A DNA stretch of 23,036 bases from Desulfobacterales bacterium (lineage in GTDB: Bacteria; Desulfobacterota; Desulfobacteria; Desulfobacterales; JAHEIW01). The translations under genes were made by a program, and so were the position numbers. Position 1 is the first letter of the stretch. Every line of letters starts with the position of its first letter. The notes below the pieces were generated by a model, which did no database searches, was not told the DNA's origin, and saw only the letters and a program-made list of their open reading frames with translations. Below are positions 15,000-22,510 of this stretch, piece by piece. Location: the NCBI GenBank assembly GCA_030145015.1, contig JAQYWI010000077.1, forward strand, positions 1 to 23,036, in the 5' to 3' direction.

Positions 15000-15596
15000 T
15001 CAAAAGTCCTCGATAACGCTTCCTCTCCTTACAAAATCTTCGATATGGGCCTGTGCATTGACCAACCCATGCATGGCGGATTCAAATTTGGCATAAACCG
15101 GATCTTCTACACCTAAAAGGGATTGGGCTTTCTGCAATATTTTTAATCCCTGTGCCAGGTGTGCATTTACATCATTTAATACCTCTTTGCGTTTTGTATG
15201 TCTTTCACGTTCCTTTGCAATTACCGGTAACAATCGCTGAATCGAATATTCCACCAGCGCATCCCGCGGCGCATTAAATTGCCGGGATGTTTTTTCCAGG
15301 CTTGATAGTGTGCGTCGGCTGACAACAAAGGTTTTTTGAATGCGATCCAGCGCACTAAAGGCATCATCTTCGATTTCGTTCGCAATGACGTTCAAAGACT
15401 TCACATCCTCGATCAGATGATCAAAGAGCGATTTTTGTTTGATTCCCAGTTGCGCGGCCACGATACTGATTACGTCAATGGCCCTGGCTGATAACTTAAA
15501 GGTTGCGCGAACCGATTGCCGGCCCCTTAGGTCGGCCGGTGACGGCAACGGTAAGGTTATTTCTTGAAATGGTGAGATTTTATGCTTTTTTGCCAT
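15000..15596 (-). CDS. Hypothetical protein with two ribbon-helix-helix-like units
   Basis: I do not recognise this 198-residue protein. Residues 27-65 read like a ribbon-helix-helix (RHH) unit: a short strand SVRATFKLS, then two predicted helices. Residues 87-125 repeat the pattern, with TFVVSRR (89-95) matching TFKLSAR (32-38) at an offset of 57. RHH domains normally bind DNA as dimers, so two in one chain could form a pseudo-dimer. The rest (126-198) is predicted helical and rich in charged residues. There is no signal peptide or membrane segment. The ATG at 15594-15596 has only a weak GGCAGGG ribosome binding site. A 14 bp AT palindrome lies about 65 bp upstream and could be an operator. 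A DNA-binding role is inferred from pattern alone. Confidence 0.75.
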   Translation of the reverse strand: MAKKHKISPFQEITLPLPSPADLRGRQSVRATFKLSARAIDVISIVAAQLGIKQKSLFDHLIEDVKSLNVIANEIEDDAFSALDRIQKTFVVSRRTLSSLEKTSRQFNAPRDALVEYSIQRLLPVIAKERERHTKRKEVLNDVNAHLAQGLKILQKAQSLLGVEDPVYAKFESAMHGLVNAQAHIEDFVRRGSVIEDF

Positions 15597-15658
15597 TTTG
15601 CCCTGCCTTTGCGGTTTTTAGCGACAGTATGTAAGTTTCATTACTGCATTCCATATAT

Positions 15659-15672
15659 TATTATTAATAATA
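15659..15672. promoter_or_regulatory. AT palindrome in the promoter region of the RHH-like gene
   Basis: TATTATTAATAATA is a perfect 14 bp palindrome about 65 bp upstream of the RHH-like start codon. On the minus strand, a possible -35 (TTGATT) and a -10 (TATTAA, N17) place the -10 inside it. This is a sensible position for an autoregulatory operator, but such AT-only palindromes also arise by chance. Confidence 0.3.
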
Positions 15673-15771
15673 TTGCAATCTAGTTAAATCAAGTAATCTG
15701 CTTTATATATTTTGGCCAAAAAGTAAAATGAATAAAGATTCCGAAAATTCAATTACGATGTGTTTTATTTA

Positions 15772-15841
15772 GCCACGGACCCACGCAGGCAGACACGGAC
15801 TAAAAAGAATAAGCGGGTGTGAGTCCTTGTGGGTCTGTGGC
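15772..15841. repeat. Intergenic inverted repeat, GCCACRGACCCAC arms
   Basis: GCCACGGACCCAC (15772-15784) is inverted at 15829-15841, where the reverse complement reads GCCACAGACCCAC, a single mismatch. Further partial copies of ACACGGAC-type words lie between the arms. The element sits between the RHH-like gene and mtgA and shares the CCACAGACCC core with sites at 8833 and 16840. Confidence 0.6.
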
Positions 15842-15885
15842 GAATCTATTAAGAGTTAATAAGACGGGTGTGGGTTACGATGGCG

Positions 15886-16620
15886 TTATTGAAAGCGGTC
15901 GTAGGTGGCTTGATATTGCATTTGATCAATATAGGCGTATCGTTTCAAAGCATCTAAAATCCACCGGGCTTTCCATTTCAGCCAATCGTCATTTTCAGTG
16001 GGATTGATTTTTAACGGTTTCGGGATGACGGCCACCAAACGGACCATTTCCTCCAGATTTAGTTGGCTGACACCTTTGTGATAATAATGCAGAGAGGCCG
16101 CCTCGACCCCAAATATCCCCGGTCCCCATTCGATAACATTGAGGTATATGCAAAAGATACGATCTTTGCTTAAATTCTTTTCCAGGCGTATGGTGATTAA
16201 ATATTCTTTTATTTTACGGATTAGGCTTTTTTCAGTGGACAGGTAAAGATTCTTTGCCAGTTGCTGGGTAATGGTACTGGCACCACGCACGTATTCCCCC
16301 TTTTTCCAATTTTTTTTAAAGGCTTCTTTTAATTCATCAAAATCTATACCTTTGTGCTGATAAAAGCTGGCGTCTTCCGTAACCCGGACCGTCTCGCGCA
16401 GCAATTTCGGGACGGCTTCAAACTCAATCCACTGCTTTCGGATCCGGAATGTCTTGTCGATTTTCTTCGCCTCTCTGTAGCGCTGCACCATTAATGCCGT
16501 GGTTCGGGGATTTTGAGCTTTTAATCCGCTGACATCCGGCAAGCCCAGATAAAAATAGAACCCTGAGACGACCAGGAAAGACAGGATTACAATACCGATT
16601 ATCTTAAGGACTGCTTTCAT
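15886..16620 (-). CDS. mtgA: Monofunctional biosynthetic peptidoglycan transglycosylase
   Basis: The 244-residue protein has an N-terminal membrane anchor (about 5-25) and a GT51 glycosyltransferase domain with all main motifs. EDASFYQHKGID (82-93) contains catalytic Glu82. GASTITQQLAKNLYLS (113-128), RKIKEY (135-140, second Glu139) and YLNVIEWGPGIFGVEAA (159-175) follow. There is no transpeptidase domain, and the length matches stand-alone MtgA. It polymerises lipid II into glycan strands at the outer face of the inner membrane. The ribosome binding site before the ATG at 16618-16620 is weak. It is flanked on both sides by intergenic repeat elements and is separated from dnaK by 353 bp and a terminator, so it is probably its own transcription unit. 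Confidence 0.93.
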   Translation of the reverse strand: MKAVLKIIGIVILSFLVVSGFYFYLGLPDVSGLKAQNPRTTALMVQRYREAKKIDKTFRIRKQWIEFEAVPKLLRETVRVTEDASFYQHKGIDFDELKEAFKKNWKKGEYVRGASTITQQLAKNLYLSTEKSLIRKIKEYLITIRLEKNLSKDRIFCIYLNVIEWGPGIFGVEAASLHYYHKGVSQLNLEEMVRLVAVIPKPLKINPTENDDWLKWKARWILDALKRYAYIDQMQYQATYDRFQ

Positions 16621-16655
16621 GAGGCACTTACCAAATTTTAAGGTATTAATATTTT

Positions 16656-16847
16656 ACCACAGAGAGCTCGGAGACCACAGAGGTTGAATTCAGAACATTT
16701 ATATTTTCTATTACGATTTAGATAATAATCTCTGGGTGCTCTGTGATCCCTGCCCGCCATCGCGAGCCCCTCAGGCGAGGCCCCGCAGTGGCGGGACTTC
16801 ACGCCACATATTGTAAAACCGCTGTGTTCAGCAGGCGGGTCTGTGGT
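16656..16847. repeat. 192 bp intergenic repeat element bounded by ACCACAGA
   Basis: ACCACAGA (16656-16663) is inverted as TCTGTGGT (16840-16847). Inside are a second partial pair of CACAGAG words (16657-16685 against 16731-16745) and a GC-rich hairpin with CCCGCCA/TGGCGGG arms (16753-16759 and 16789-16795) enclosing GAGCCCCTCAGGCGAGGCC. Its GC content differs sharply from its AT-rich surroundings. The 353 bp between dnaK and mtgA contain this element, the dnaK terminator and nothing else I can name. Confidence 0.6.
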
Positions 16848-16910
16848 GAATTACACTTACAAGCTATTTAATAACCGGATTTTTGATTGAAAGAAAGTTT
16901 TTTTTAAAGA

Positions 16911-16945
16911 AAAAGGCGGCCTCCGCAATGTGAGCGCCGCCTTTT
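16911..16945. terminator. Bidirectional Rho-independent terminator after dnaK
   Basis: AAAAGGCGGC (16911-16920) pairs with GCCGCCTTTT (16936-16945) across a 15 nt loop. T-runs lie on both sides in the relevant orientation. It begins about 30 bp after the dnaK stop on the minus strand, so it most likely ends the dnaK message. Confidence 0.85.
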
Positions 16946-16973
16946 TTACGATATTTTTCATGAAATGTCCGGA

Positions 16974-18893
16974 TTAGTTGACTTCCTCGTACTCGGCTTC
17001 AACAACCTCTTCATCGCGATTCGAAGATGCATCGGCCGCTGGGTTATGCGCACCTGCCGCCTGGTATTCATTATTGTGTCCCTCAGACGAAGCCTGTTGA
17101 TACATCGAGGCCGCCAGTTGATGGGAAGCCTGGGCCAATGTTTCAGTCAGACGCTTGATTTCTGCGCTGTTTTGACCTTCGATTTCACGCTTGAGACTGG
17201 CAATTGTCTGCTCCACTTCGGCCCTTAAACCGTTATCCGCCTGATTGCCCAATTCGGCGAGGGTTTTTTCGGTGGAATATATCAGCGCATCCGCTGAATT
17301 TCGGGCATCCGCCAACTCTTTTCTGATCTTATCTTCTTCAGAATGAAGCTCGGCATCCTTAACCAGTCGATCAATTTCACCTTTAGATAAGCCGGAAGAA
17401 TGGGTGATGCGAATCGATTGCTGTTTACCGGTTGACGAATCCTTGGCGGATACCTCCACAATCCCGTTGGCATCGATATCAAAGCTCACCTCAATTTGCG
17501 CGACTCCGCGAGGTGCCGGGGCAATACCCATCAACTCAAAGCGTCCCAGGGTTTTGTTGTCCCGGGCCATTTCGCGCTCTCCCTGAAGTACGTGAACCGA
17601 TACGGCCGGCTGGTTATCTTCAGCAGTTGAAAAGATTTCACTCTTTTTTGCCGGGATGGTCGTATTTTTATCAATCAATCTGGTCATCACACCGCCCAGG
17701 GTCTCAATACCCAGAGACAATGGGGTGACGTCAAGCAGCAATACATCCTCAACGTCGCCTTTTAAAACACCGGCCTGGATGGCAGCACCCATGGCAACGA
17801 CCTCATCAGGGTTCACCCCTTTATTGGGTTCTTTGCCAAAAATGCCCTTAACCCGTTCCTGAACGGCCGGCATGCGGGTCATGCCGCCTACCAGGATCAC
17901 TTCGTTGATATCTGAAGCAGAAAAGCCGGCATCTTTGAGAGCCATCCGGCAGGGCTGCTCCAGTTTATCCAGCAGTTCACCGACCAGGCCCTCCAGCTTG
18001 GCGCGGGTGAACTTTAAATTGAGATGCTTGGGGCCGCTGGCGTCTGCAGTGATAAAGGGCAGATTAACGTCGGTCTGCACGGACGTGGACAATTCGATCT
18101 TGGCTTTTTCAGCGGCTTCTTTTAACCGCTGCAAGGCCATTTTGTCGTTTCTAAGATCAATTCCTTGATCCTTTTTAAATTCATTGGCCAGATAATCGAT
18201 TAATTTGAGGTCGAAATCTTCACCGCCTAAATGGGTGTTCCCATTGGTGGCTTTTACCTCAAAAACACCGTCGCCAATTTCAAGAATCGACACGTCGAAT
18301 GTGCCGCCGCCCAGGTCAAATACCACGATCTTTTCATCGGTTTTCTTATCCAGGCCATAGGCCAGCGCTGCCGCAGTGGGTTCATTGATAATACGCAATA
18401 CATTCAATCCTGCAATTTTCCCGGCATCCTTGGTGGCCTGCCGTTGGCTGTCGCTAAAATAGGCCGGCACCGTAATGACGGCATCGCTAACCTTTTCACC
18501 CAGATACTCCTCGGCCGTCTTTTTAATATTGGCCAGAATAAAAGATGAAATTTCCGCCGGCGTATAGGGTTTTCCACGTAAGTTAATTTGTACAGCACCA
18601 TTGGATGCCTTTTCGATTTTATAAGGCAAAACCTTGATGTCATTTTGCACTTCCGCAGAGTCATACCGGCGGCCGATCAACCGTTTGACACCAAAAACCG
18701 TATTTTCAGGATTGGTGACCGCCTGTCTTTTGGCAATCTGTCCAACCAGGCGCTCAGCGTTCTCTGAAATGGCAACTATCGAAGGGGTTGTGCGACCCCC
18801 TTCAGGGTTGGTAATAATTTTTACGTCGCCACCGTCCATCATCGCGACACAAGAGTTGGTTGTTCCAAGATCAATTCCGATAATTTTGCTCAT
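16974..18893 (-). CDS. dnaK: Molecular chaperone DnaK (Hsp70)
   Basis: The 639-residue protein is a full-length bacterial Hsp70. The nucleotide-binding domain begins [13 protein letters not shown], with [21 protein letters not shown] and a [11 protein letters not shown] motif. The interdomain linker [19 protein letters not shown] leads to the substrate-binding domain, then the lid, and the acidic tail ends EAEYEEVN, like the usual C-terminal EEV(D) motif. It is an ATP-driven cytosolic chaperone normally working with DnaJ and GrpE, neither of which is encoded in this window. AGGAGG lies 9 nt before the ATG at 18891-18893. It diverges from an Hsp20 gene, and the shared 307 bp region contains an 11 bp inverted repeat. 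I see no CIRCE element and no clear sigma32 promoter. Confidence 0.98.
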   Translation of the reverse strand: MSKIIGIDLGTTNSCVAMMDGGDVKIITNPEGGRTTPSIVAISENAERLVGQIAKRQAVTNPENTVFGVKRLIGRRYDSAEVQNDIKVLPYKIEKASNGAVQINLRGKPYTPAEISSFILANIKKTAEEYLGEKVSDAVITVPAYFSDSQRQATKDAGKIAGLNVLRIINEPTAAALAYGLDKKTDEKIVVFDLGGGTFDVSILEIGDGVFEVKATNGNTHLGGEDFDLKLIDYLANEFKKDQGIDLRNDKMALQRLKEAAEKAKIELSTSVQTDVNLPFITADASGPKHLNLKFTRAKLEGLVGELLDKLEQPCRMALKDAGFSASDINEVILVGGMTRMPAVQERVKGIFGKEPNKGVNPDEVVAMGAAIQAGVLKGDVEDVLLLDVTPLSLGIETLGGVMTRLIDKNTTIPAKKSEIFSTAEDNQPAVSVHVLQGEREMARDNKTLGRFELMGIAPAPRGVAQIEVSFDIDANGIVEVSAKDSSTGKQQSIRITHSSGLSKGEIDRLVKDAELHSEEDKIRKELADARNSADALIYSTEKTLAELGNQADNGLRAEVEQTIASLKREIEGQNSAEIKRLTETLAQASHQLAASMYQQASSEGHNNEYQAAGAHNPAADASSNRDEEVVEAEYEEVN

Positions 18894-18959
18894 AATAAAT
18901 TCCTCCTAACGTTTGCAGTTTTAAATTTAAATTAAGGGTCAGGGATTGGCCATCTTCCA

Positions 18960-18995
18960 TTAAATGGTCGAAAATAGATTTTCTTTAATTTCCAT
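18960..18995 (-). CDS. Possible 11-residue leader ORF upstream of dnaK
   Basis: In the long dnaK leader, the minus strand has GGGAGG, 9 nt, then an ATG opening MEIKENLFSTI and a TAA. The stop overlaps another ATG (TAATG) whose frame runs past the dnaK start codon. The AAATGG around the leader start can pair with the CCATTT near its end, which would hide the start codon in a hairpin. The ribosome binding site is good, but the ORF is short and has no known homologue that I can name, so it may be chance. Confidence 0.3.
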   Translation of the reverse strand: MEIKENLFSTI

Positions 18996-19042
18996 TTGTG
19001 GCCACCTCCCAAAATCACCTAAGTTTCCAAACCGCATTATTT

Positions 19043-19076
19043 CATTACTATAATCTAATACATCTTTATAGTAATG
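19043..19076. promoter_or_regulatory. 11 bp perfect inverted repeat between dnaK and hsp20 (candidate operator)
   Basis: CATTACTATAA (19043-19053) is perfectly inverted as TTATAGTAATG (19066-19076) with a 12 bp spacer. It is central in the dnaK-hsp20 divergent region. On the minus strand, a weak promoter (TTGCAT at 19079-19074, N16, TAGATT at 19057-19052) would overlap it. That placement suits a repressor site for dnaK. It does not resemble CIRCE (TTAGCACTC-N9-GAGTGCTAA) or the HspR HAIR site. Confidence 0.5.
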
Positions 19077-19100
19077 CAATAAAAATAATGAATAAATATA

Positions 19101-19128
19101 TTGACAATATAAAAATAGTATTTATTAT
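19101..19128 (+). promoter_or_regulatory. Sigma70-type promoter of the Hsp20 gene
   Basis: A perfect TTGACA (19101-19106), a 16 bp spacer and TATTAT (19123-19128) lie about 72 bp before the Hsp20 start codon. The region is very AT-rich. No CCCCAT-type sigma32 -10 element is seen on this strand. Confidence 0.6.
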
Positions 19129-19200
19129 ATTGGTCATAAAAATGAATGATAATATTTTAAGTGTAAAATTAATTAAATCTAATCTAAGGAGGGTTAAAAA

Positions 19201-19647
19201 ATGATGAACTTAGTCAGATGGAATCCCTGGAGAGAGATGAACACATTGCAGAATCCATTCACTCACCTGTTTGATGATTCTTTTTTCAGACCCGGCCGAT
19301 CAGATGATGACCTGAGCCTGGGTACCTGGCATCCGGTTGTGGACATGTATGATGAGGATGACAGGGTTGTCATCAAAGCGGAACTTCCCGGAGTGGATAA
19401 AAAGGATATCGCGGTTGACGTGAAAGATCGGGTTCTGACACTCAGCGGTGAGCGCACCTATGATAATGAGGTCAAAGAGGAAAATTACTATCGCCGCGAA
19501 AGGGCATACGGAAAATTCCAGCGCACTTTCAGCCTGCCGACTGATGTGGATTCGGACAAGATCAAAGCGGATTTTAAGGACGGTCTGCTGAAAATTGAAG
19601 TGCCCAAACCTGAAAAGCAAAAGCCCAAAAACATTACGATACACTAA
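19201..19647 (+). CDS. Small heat shock protein, Hsp20/alpha-crystallin family
   Basis: The 148-residue protein has a short N-terminal arm (RWNPWREMNTLQNPF), an alpha-crystallin domain (about 45-135) with the typical ADFKDGLLKIEVPKPE ending, and a C-terminal I-x-I anchor (ITI in KNITIH). It is an ATP-independent holdase that forms oligomers and binds unfolding proteins, which DnaK then refolds. Its divergent placement next to dnaK fits that cooperation. AAGGAGGG lies 8 nt upstream of tandem ATG codons at 19201 and 19204; either may be used. The 5' leader has no obvious ROSE or fourU thermometer that pairs with the ribosome binding site. A strong terminator follows. Confidence 0.96.
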   Translation: MMNLVRWNPWREMNTLQNPFTHLFDDSFFRPGRSDDDLSLGTWHPVVDMYDEDDRVVIKAELPGVDKKDIAVDVKDRVLTLSGERTYDNEVKEENYYRRERAYGKFQRTFSLPTDVDSDKIKADFKDGLLKIEVPKPEKQKPKNITIH

Positions 19648-19695
19648 ATACTTCATCTTTCAATTGTTGAACTTTACCAGCAACCATTAACAACG

Positions 19696-19729
19696 AAAAA
19701 TAGGGCGACTTTTCAGCCGCCCTATTTTT
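19696..19729 (+). terminator. Rho-independent terminator after hsp20
   Basis: AAAAATAGGGCG (19696-19707) pairs with CGCCCTATTTTT (19718-19729) around a 10 nt loop and is followed by more T. It starts about 50 bp after the Hsp20 stop codon and separates it from the sppA gene. Confidence 0.9.
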
Positions 19730-19823
19730 TTATTCAAACAGGCTATGCAATACTTCTAAATTGGTTTATATTATAGTTTATTAAAACTTAACTTAAAATC
19801 AGTTCAACCGAGGTTTTAAAGTA

Positions 19824-21668
19824 ATGATTAAGCCCCCAGGCAAAATTCGACGCGTTTTAGGCTTTTTTTGGAACAGTGTATCCGCTTTGCGGCGTATTGT
19901 CGGCAATCTGTTGTTTCTCTTGCTGGTCGCTTTCTTGATTGCCGTGGTTTTTTTTAACAGCGATGAGGATGTGCCCGAAGGCGTTGCGCTGATTTTATCC
20001 CCGGAAGGCAATATCGTAGAACAAAAAAGCGAAACCATGCTCTCCAGCGACATTTTCGGGGAAGCCGCTAAAGACGAGACGCTTTTAAAAGACATTATCG
20101 ATGTTATCGATTTTGCGAAAGAGGATGAGCGCGTAGGAGTGCTGGTGCTTGACCTCAGAAAAATGAAAGGTGCCGGTATTAGCAAGCTTCAGGCCATTGG
20201 AGCGGGTCTTGAGCGATTCCAAAGCAGCGGCAAGCAGATTTTCGCCTTTAGTGATTACTTCAATCAGGGTCAATATTATCTGGCCTCCCATGCGGACAAG
20301 CTTTATTTGAGCCCCATGGGCGGGATGATGCTGCATGGTTTCGGCCTTTACCGAAAGTATTTCAAAACAGCCCTGGATAAATTAAAAATACAATTTCATG
20401 TCTTTAAAGCCGGCACCTATAAATCGGCTACGGAACCCTTTTTGCGTGACAGCATGTCCCCTTACGCCAAAGAAGCCAACCTCGCCTGGCTCAATATTTT
20501 ATGGGATTATTACAAAATCGTTGTCGCGGAAAACCGGGATTTGGATCCGCAAAGCCTGGATGATTATATCAATAATGCTCCCGGCTACCTGGCAAAAGCA
20601 GGCGGGGATGCCGCCGTGATGGCGTTAAACCTCGGCCTGGTGGATGCGTTGAAAACCCGTGATGAGGTTCGCGCGGAACTGACTGAAATTGTGGGCAAAG
20701 ATAAAGAAGGACACACCTTTAAACAGATTACATTTGATAGATACTTAAGCCTAATCCGTCCTGCTTTGGCGGACAGCGCTGCGCATGATGACAAAATTGG
20801 CATTATTGTCGCCAGCGGTATCATCATGGACGGATCGCAACCGGCCGGCAGAATCGGCGGTGACACCATGGCGGATTTGATCATCCGCGCGCGTGAAGAT
20901 GATCAGGTAAAGGCGTTGGTGGTTCGGATCGATAGTGGCGGAGGCAGTGCCACCGCTTCTGAAGTCATTAGCAGAGAGATCGAGCTGACCCGCCAGGCGG
21001 GCAAACCTGTTTTCGTATCCATGGGATCAATGGCTGCATCCGGCGGGTACTGGATCGCCGCACCTGCAGATGAAATCTGGGCGACACCGACGACGATTAC
21101 CGGCTCAATCGGGGTTTGGGGGGCCTTCCCGACTTTTGAAAGAAGCCTGGAATCTCTGGGTATCACCAGTGATGGCGTGGGTACCACCAAACTATCCGAT
21201 GCTTTCGATCCCGGCCGGCCGCTGAATGACCTGATTGCCCAATCGATGAATCAGATTATTGAACAGAGCTATCGGCGTTTCATTCAACGGGTCGCTGAAG
21301 GCCGGAATATGCCGCCGGAAGCGGTGGAGAAAATCGCCCAGGGTCGAGTTTGGGCCGGAACCACAGCTAAAGAATTGGGATTGGTCGATGAAATTGGCGG
21401 CTTACAGGACACCATAAATGCAATCGCTCAAAGGGCGGATTTAAAAGATTATGAAGTCACTTACATCACGCAACCCTTAACCACCCGGGAGCGGTTGATT
21501 AGACGGCTTAATCGCTTAATTATCGGAGTCTTTGCCGCTTTGAACCCGGCGGATCATCCGTTAAAAAAATTGTATGATAACGTTATCGATACTGAGTTCG
21601 ACCATATTTTGCGCGCCAACGATCCTGCCGGATTATATGCCTACTGCCTGAACTGCAAGGTCCATTAG
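19824..21668 (+). CDS. sppA: Signal peptide peptidase SppA, long (67K) type
   Basis: The 614-residue protein is a two-domain S49 peptidase like E. coli SppA. A basic N-terminus and one membrane anchor (about 26-45) place the rest in the periplasm. The N-terminal S49 domain supplies the catalytic lysine, Lys200 in AGTYKSATEPFLRDSMSP. The C-terminal domain supplies the nucleophile, Ser406 in MAASGGYW. Together they form the Ser/Lys dyad that degrades cleaved signal peptides in the inner membrane. The C-terminus YAYCLNCKVH resembles the family's natural end, so the gene is complete. The start at 19824 has a modest GAGG ribosome binding site, and no firm promoter is seen in the AT-rich 90 bp upstream. 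The stop codon's last base is the first base of a terminal-inverted-repeat element. Confidence 0.96.
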   Translation: MIKPPGKIRRVLGFFWNSVSALRRIVGNLLFLLLVAFLIAVVFFNSDEDVPEGVALILSPEGNIVEQKSETMLSSDIFGEAAKDETLLKDIIDVIDFAKEDERVGVLVLDLRKMKGAGISKLQAIGAGLERFQSSGKQIFAFSDYFNQGQYYLASHADKLYLSPMGGMMLHGFGLYRKYFKTALDKLKIQFHVFKAGTYKSATEPFLRDSMSPYAKEANLAWLNILWDYYKIVVAENRDLDPQSLDDYINNAPGYLAKAGGDAAVMALNLGLVDALKTRDEVRAELTEIVGKDKEGHTFKQITFDRYLSLIRPALADSAAHDDKIGIIVASGIIMDGSQPAGRIGGDTMADLIIRAREDDQVKALVVRIDSGGGSATASEVISREIELTRQAGKPVFVSMGSMAASGGYWIAAPADEIWATPTTITGSIGVWGAFPTFERSLESLGITSDGVGTTKLSDAFDPGRPLNDLIAQSMNQIIEQSYRRFIQRVAEGRNMPPEAVEKIAQGRVWAGTTAKELGLVDEIGGLQDTINAIAQRADLKDYEVTYITQPLTTRERLIRRLNRLIIGVFAALNPADHPLKKLYDNVIDTEFDHILRANDPAGLYAYCLNCKVH

Positions 21669-21860
21669 AACCCATCTCAAAAATGCGTCTAAGTGCCCAG
21701 GGCTGCGTTGTCCCGCGAATTGAAATACTCACGTACTGCGTGTACGCTCCGTTTTCAATTCGCGGGACGCCTTGATGCATACATTAGTTTTTTAAAATTA
21801 GATATGTAATCCCGCTTCAGCGGGGCCCTGAACCCTGATCCACATTTTTGATATGGGTTC
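21668..21860. mobile_element. 193 bp MITE-like element with 18 bp terminal inverted repeats
   Basis: GAACCCATCTCAAAAATG (21668-21685) is inverted at 21843-21860 with 17 of 18 positions matching. Within lies a perfect 16 bp inverted repeat, GTCCCGCGAATTGAAA (21710-21725) against 21753-21768, whose 27 nt loop contains an ACGTAC/GTACG pair. A third hairpin is CCCGC-TTCA-GCGGG (21811-21824). There is no reading frame of note inside, so it would be non-autonomous. The element starts on the G of the sppA TAG stop. I see no clear target-site duplication. Confidence 0.65.
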
Positions 21861-21878
21861 TCCTTTCGAGGTCAAAAA

Positions 21879-21912
21879 AAAGGCGATTTAGGATTGTTCC
21901 TAAATCGCCTTT
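21879..21912. terminator. Bidirectional terminator between sppA and flgM
   Basis: AAAGGCGATTTAGGA (21879-21893) pairs perfectly with 21898-21912 over 15 bp around a TTGT loop. A-runs on one side and T-rich sequence on the other make it usable from both directions. It lies 30 bp after the flgM stop and about 210 bp after the sppA stop. Confidence 0.9.
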
Positions 21913-21942
21913 GTGTTTTTATATGTTTGTTATATTAAATGG

Positions 21943-22248
21943 TTAGGTCAAATCGTTTAACAGGGAATCTGTTATCATTTTTCCGGCTATTTTCTCCGCG
22001 TCCGGCTCATATGTGCCGTTTTCAATCTGTTCTTTAAGCTCGGCAACTTTGTCCTCCCGAACATCCGGAATTGATTTCAATTGTGTTTGTGCCTCCTGGA
22101 CTCTTTTGGCCGTATCTGAAAGCACAACCGTATCTGCTTTAGCATGCTGCTTTTCCGGCTGTTCAGATGCGGCATCAACTTTATCTTTATCCTGAACCTG
22201 TTTTACATATGCGTCAATATTAACGCTGTCTTTCGGGGTAATTTCCAT
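21943..22248 (-). CDS. flgM: Negative regulator of flagellin synthesis, anti-sigma28 factor FlgM
   Basis: The 101-residue protein matches FlgM. It has a short MEITPKDSVNIDAYV start, a disordered charged middle and the conserved C-terminal half. There, DTVVLSDTAKRVQEAQ (39-54) is followed by the helical VAELKEQIENGTYEPDAEKIAGKMI region that wraps sigma28. FlgM holds FliA inactive until the hook-basal body is complete and FlgM is exported. AAGGAG lies 9 nt before the ATG at 22246-22248. A near-consensus sigma70 promoter lies about 70 bp upstream. No other flagellar gene is in the window, so it appears to be its own transcription unit, ended by the terminator at 21879-21912. Confidence 0.93.
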   Translation of the reverse strand: MEITPKDSVNIDAYVKQVQDKDKVDAASEQPEKQHAKADTVVLSDTAKRVQEAQTQLKSIPDVREDKVAELKEQIENGTYEPDAEKIAGKMITDSLLNDLT

Positions 22249-22319
22249 TTTCCGCAGTCTCCTTGAAATCTTACCGTTTTACAATCTTTCTGATCGTTAA
22301 ACAGTCATTATTTACAATA

Positions 22320-22348
22320 ATTCTAATCCACTGGCTTCTGCGTGTCAA
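22320..22348 (-). promoter_or_regulatory. Sigma70-type promoter of flgM
   Basis: On the minus strand, a perfect TTGACA (22348-22343), a 17 bp spacer and TAGAAT (22325-22320) lie about 70 bp before the flgM start. It is the best -35/-10 pair in the window. No sigma28 or sigma54 site is evident, so basal transcription looks vegetative. Confidence 0.7.
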
Positions 22349-22510
22349 ATTTATTCCGGTTTAATTATATTATCGGTAAAAACTTTACATACTTTAGTCT
22401 TTTTTTGCAAATTTCAACATTAGTGTGAATTTTGAGAAAAATTCCAACATATTAATAAAACAACACATAATGGTAAATATACCGATCCGGTTTGCAAAAA
22501 TAGAAATTGC
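22349..22510. other. AT-rich intergenic stretch, nothing recognised
   Basis: This lies between the flgM promoter and the terminator of the small ORF. It is AT-rich, with no ORF bearing a ribosome binding site, no strong hairpin and no repeat shared with the rest of the window that I can see. Confidence 0.5.

Noticed and set aside
19129..19200. RNA thermometer (ROSE or fourU) in the hsp20 leader
   Set aside because: No U-rich or CCUU-type stretch that would pair with AAGGAGGG is visible in the leader.
18894..19200. CIRCE or sigma32 heat-shock site
   Set aside because: Neither TTAGCACTC-N9-GAGTGCTAA nor a CTTGAAA/CCCCAT pair is present on either strand.
18998..19204. Plus-strand 68-codon frame in the dnaK-hsp20 gap
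   Set aside because: AT-driven composition, no ribosome binding site, spans the candidate operator and promoter and overlaps the Hsp20 start.
21668..21860. Mariner/IS630-type insertion with TA target duplication
   Set aside because: TA precedes the left end, but the right end is followed by TC, so there is no duplication; the 335-461 element likewise has TA on only one side.
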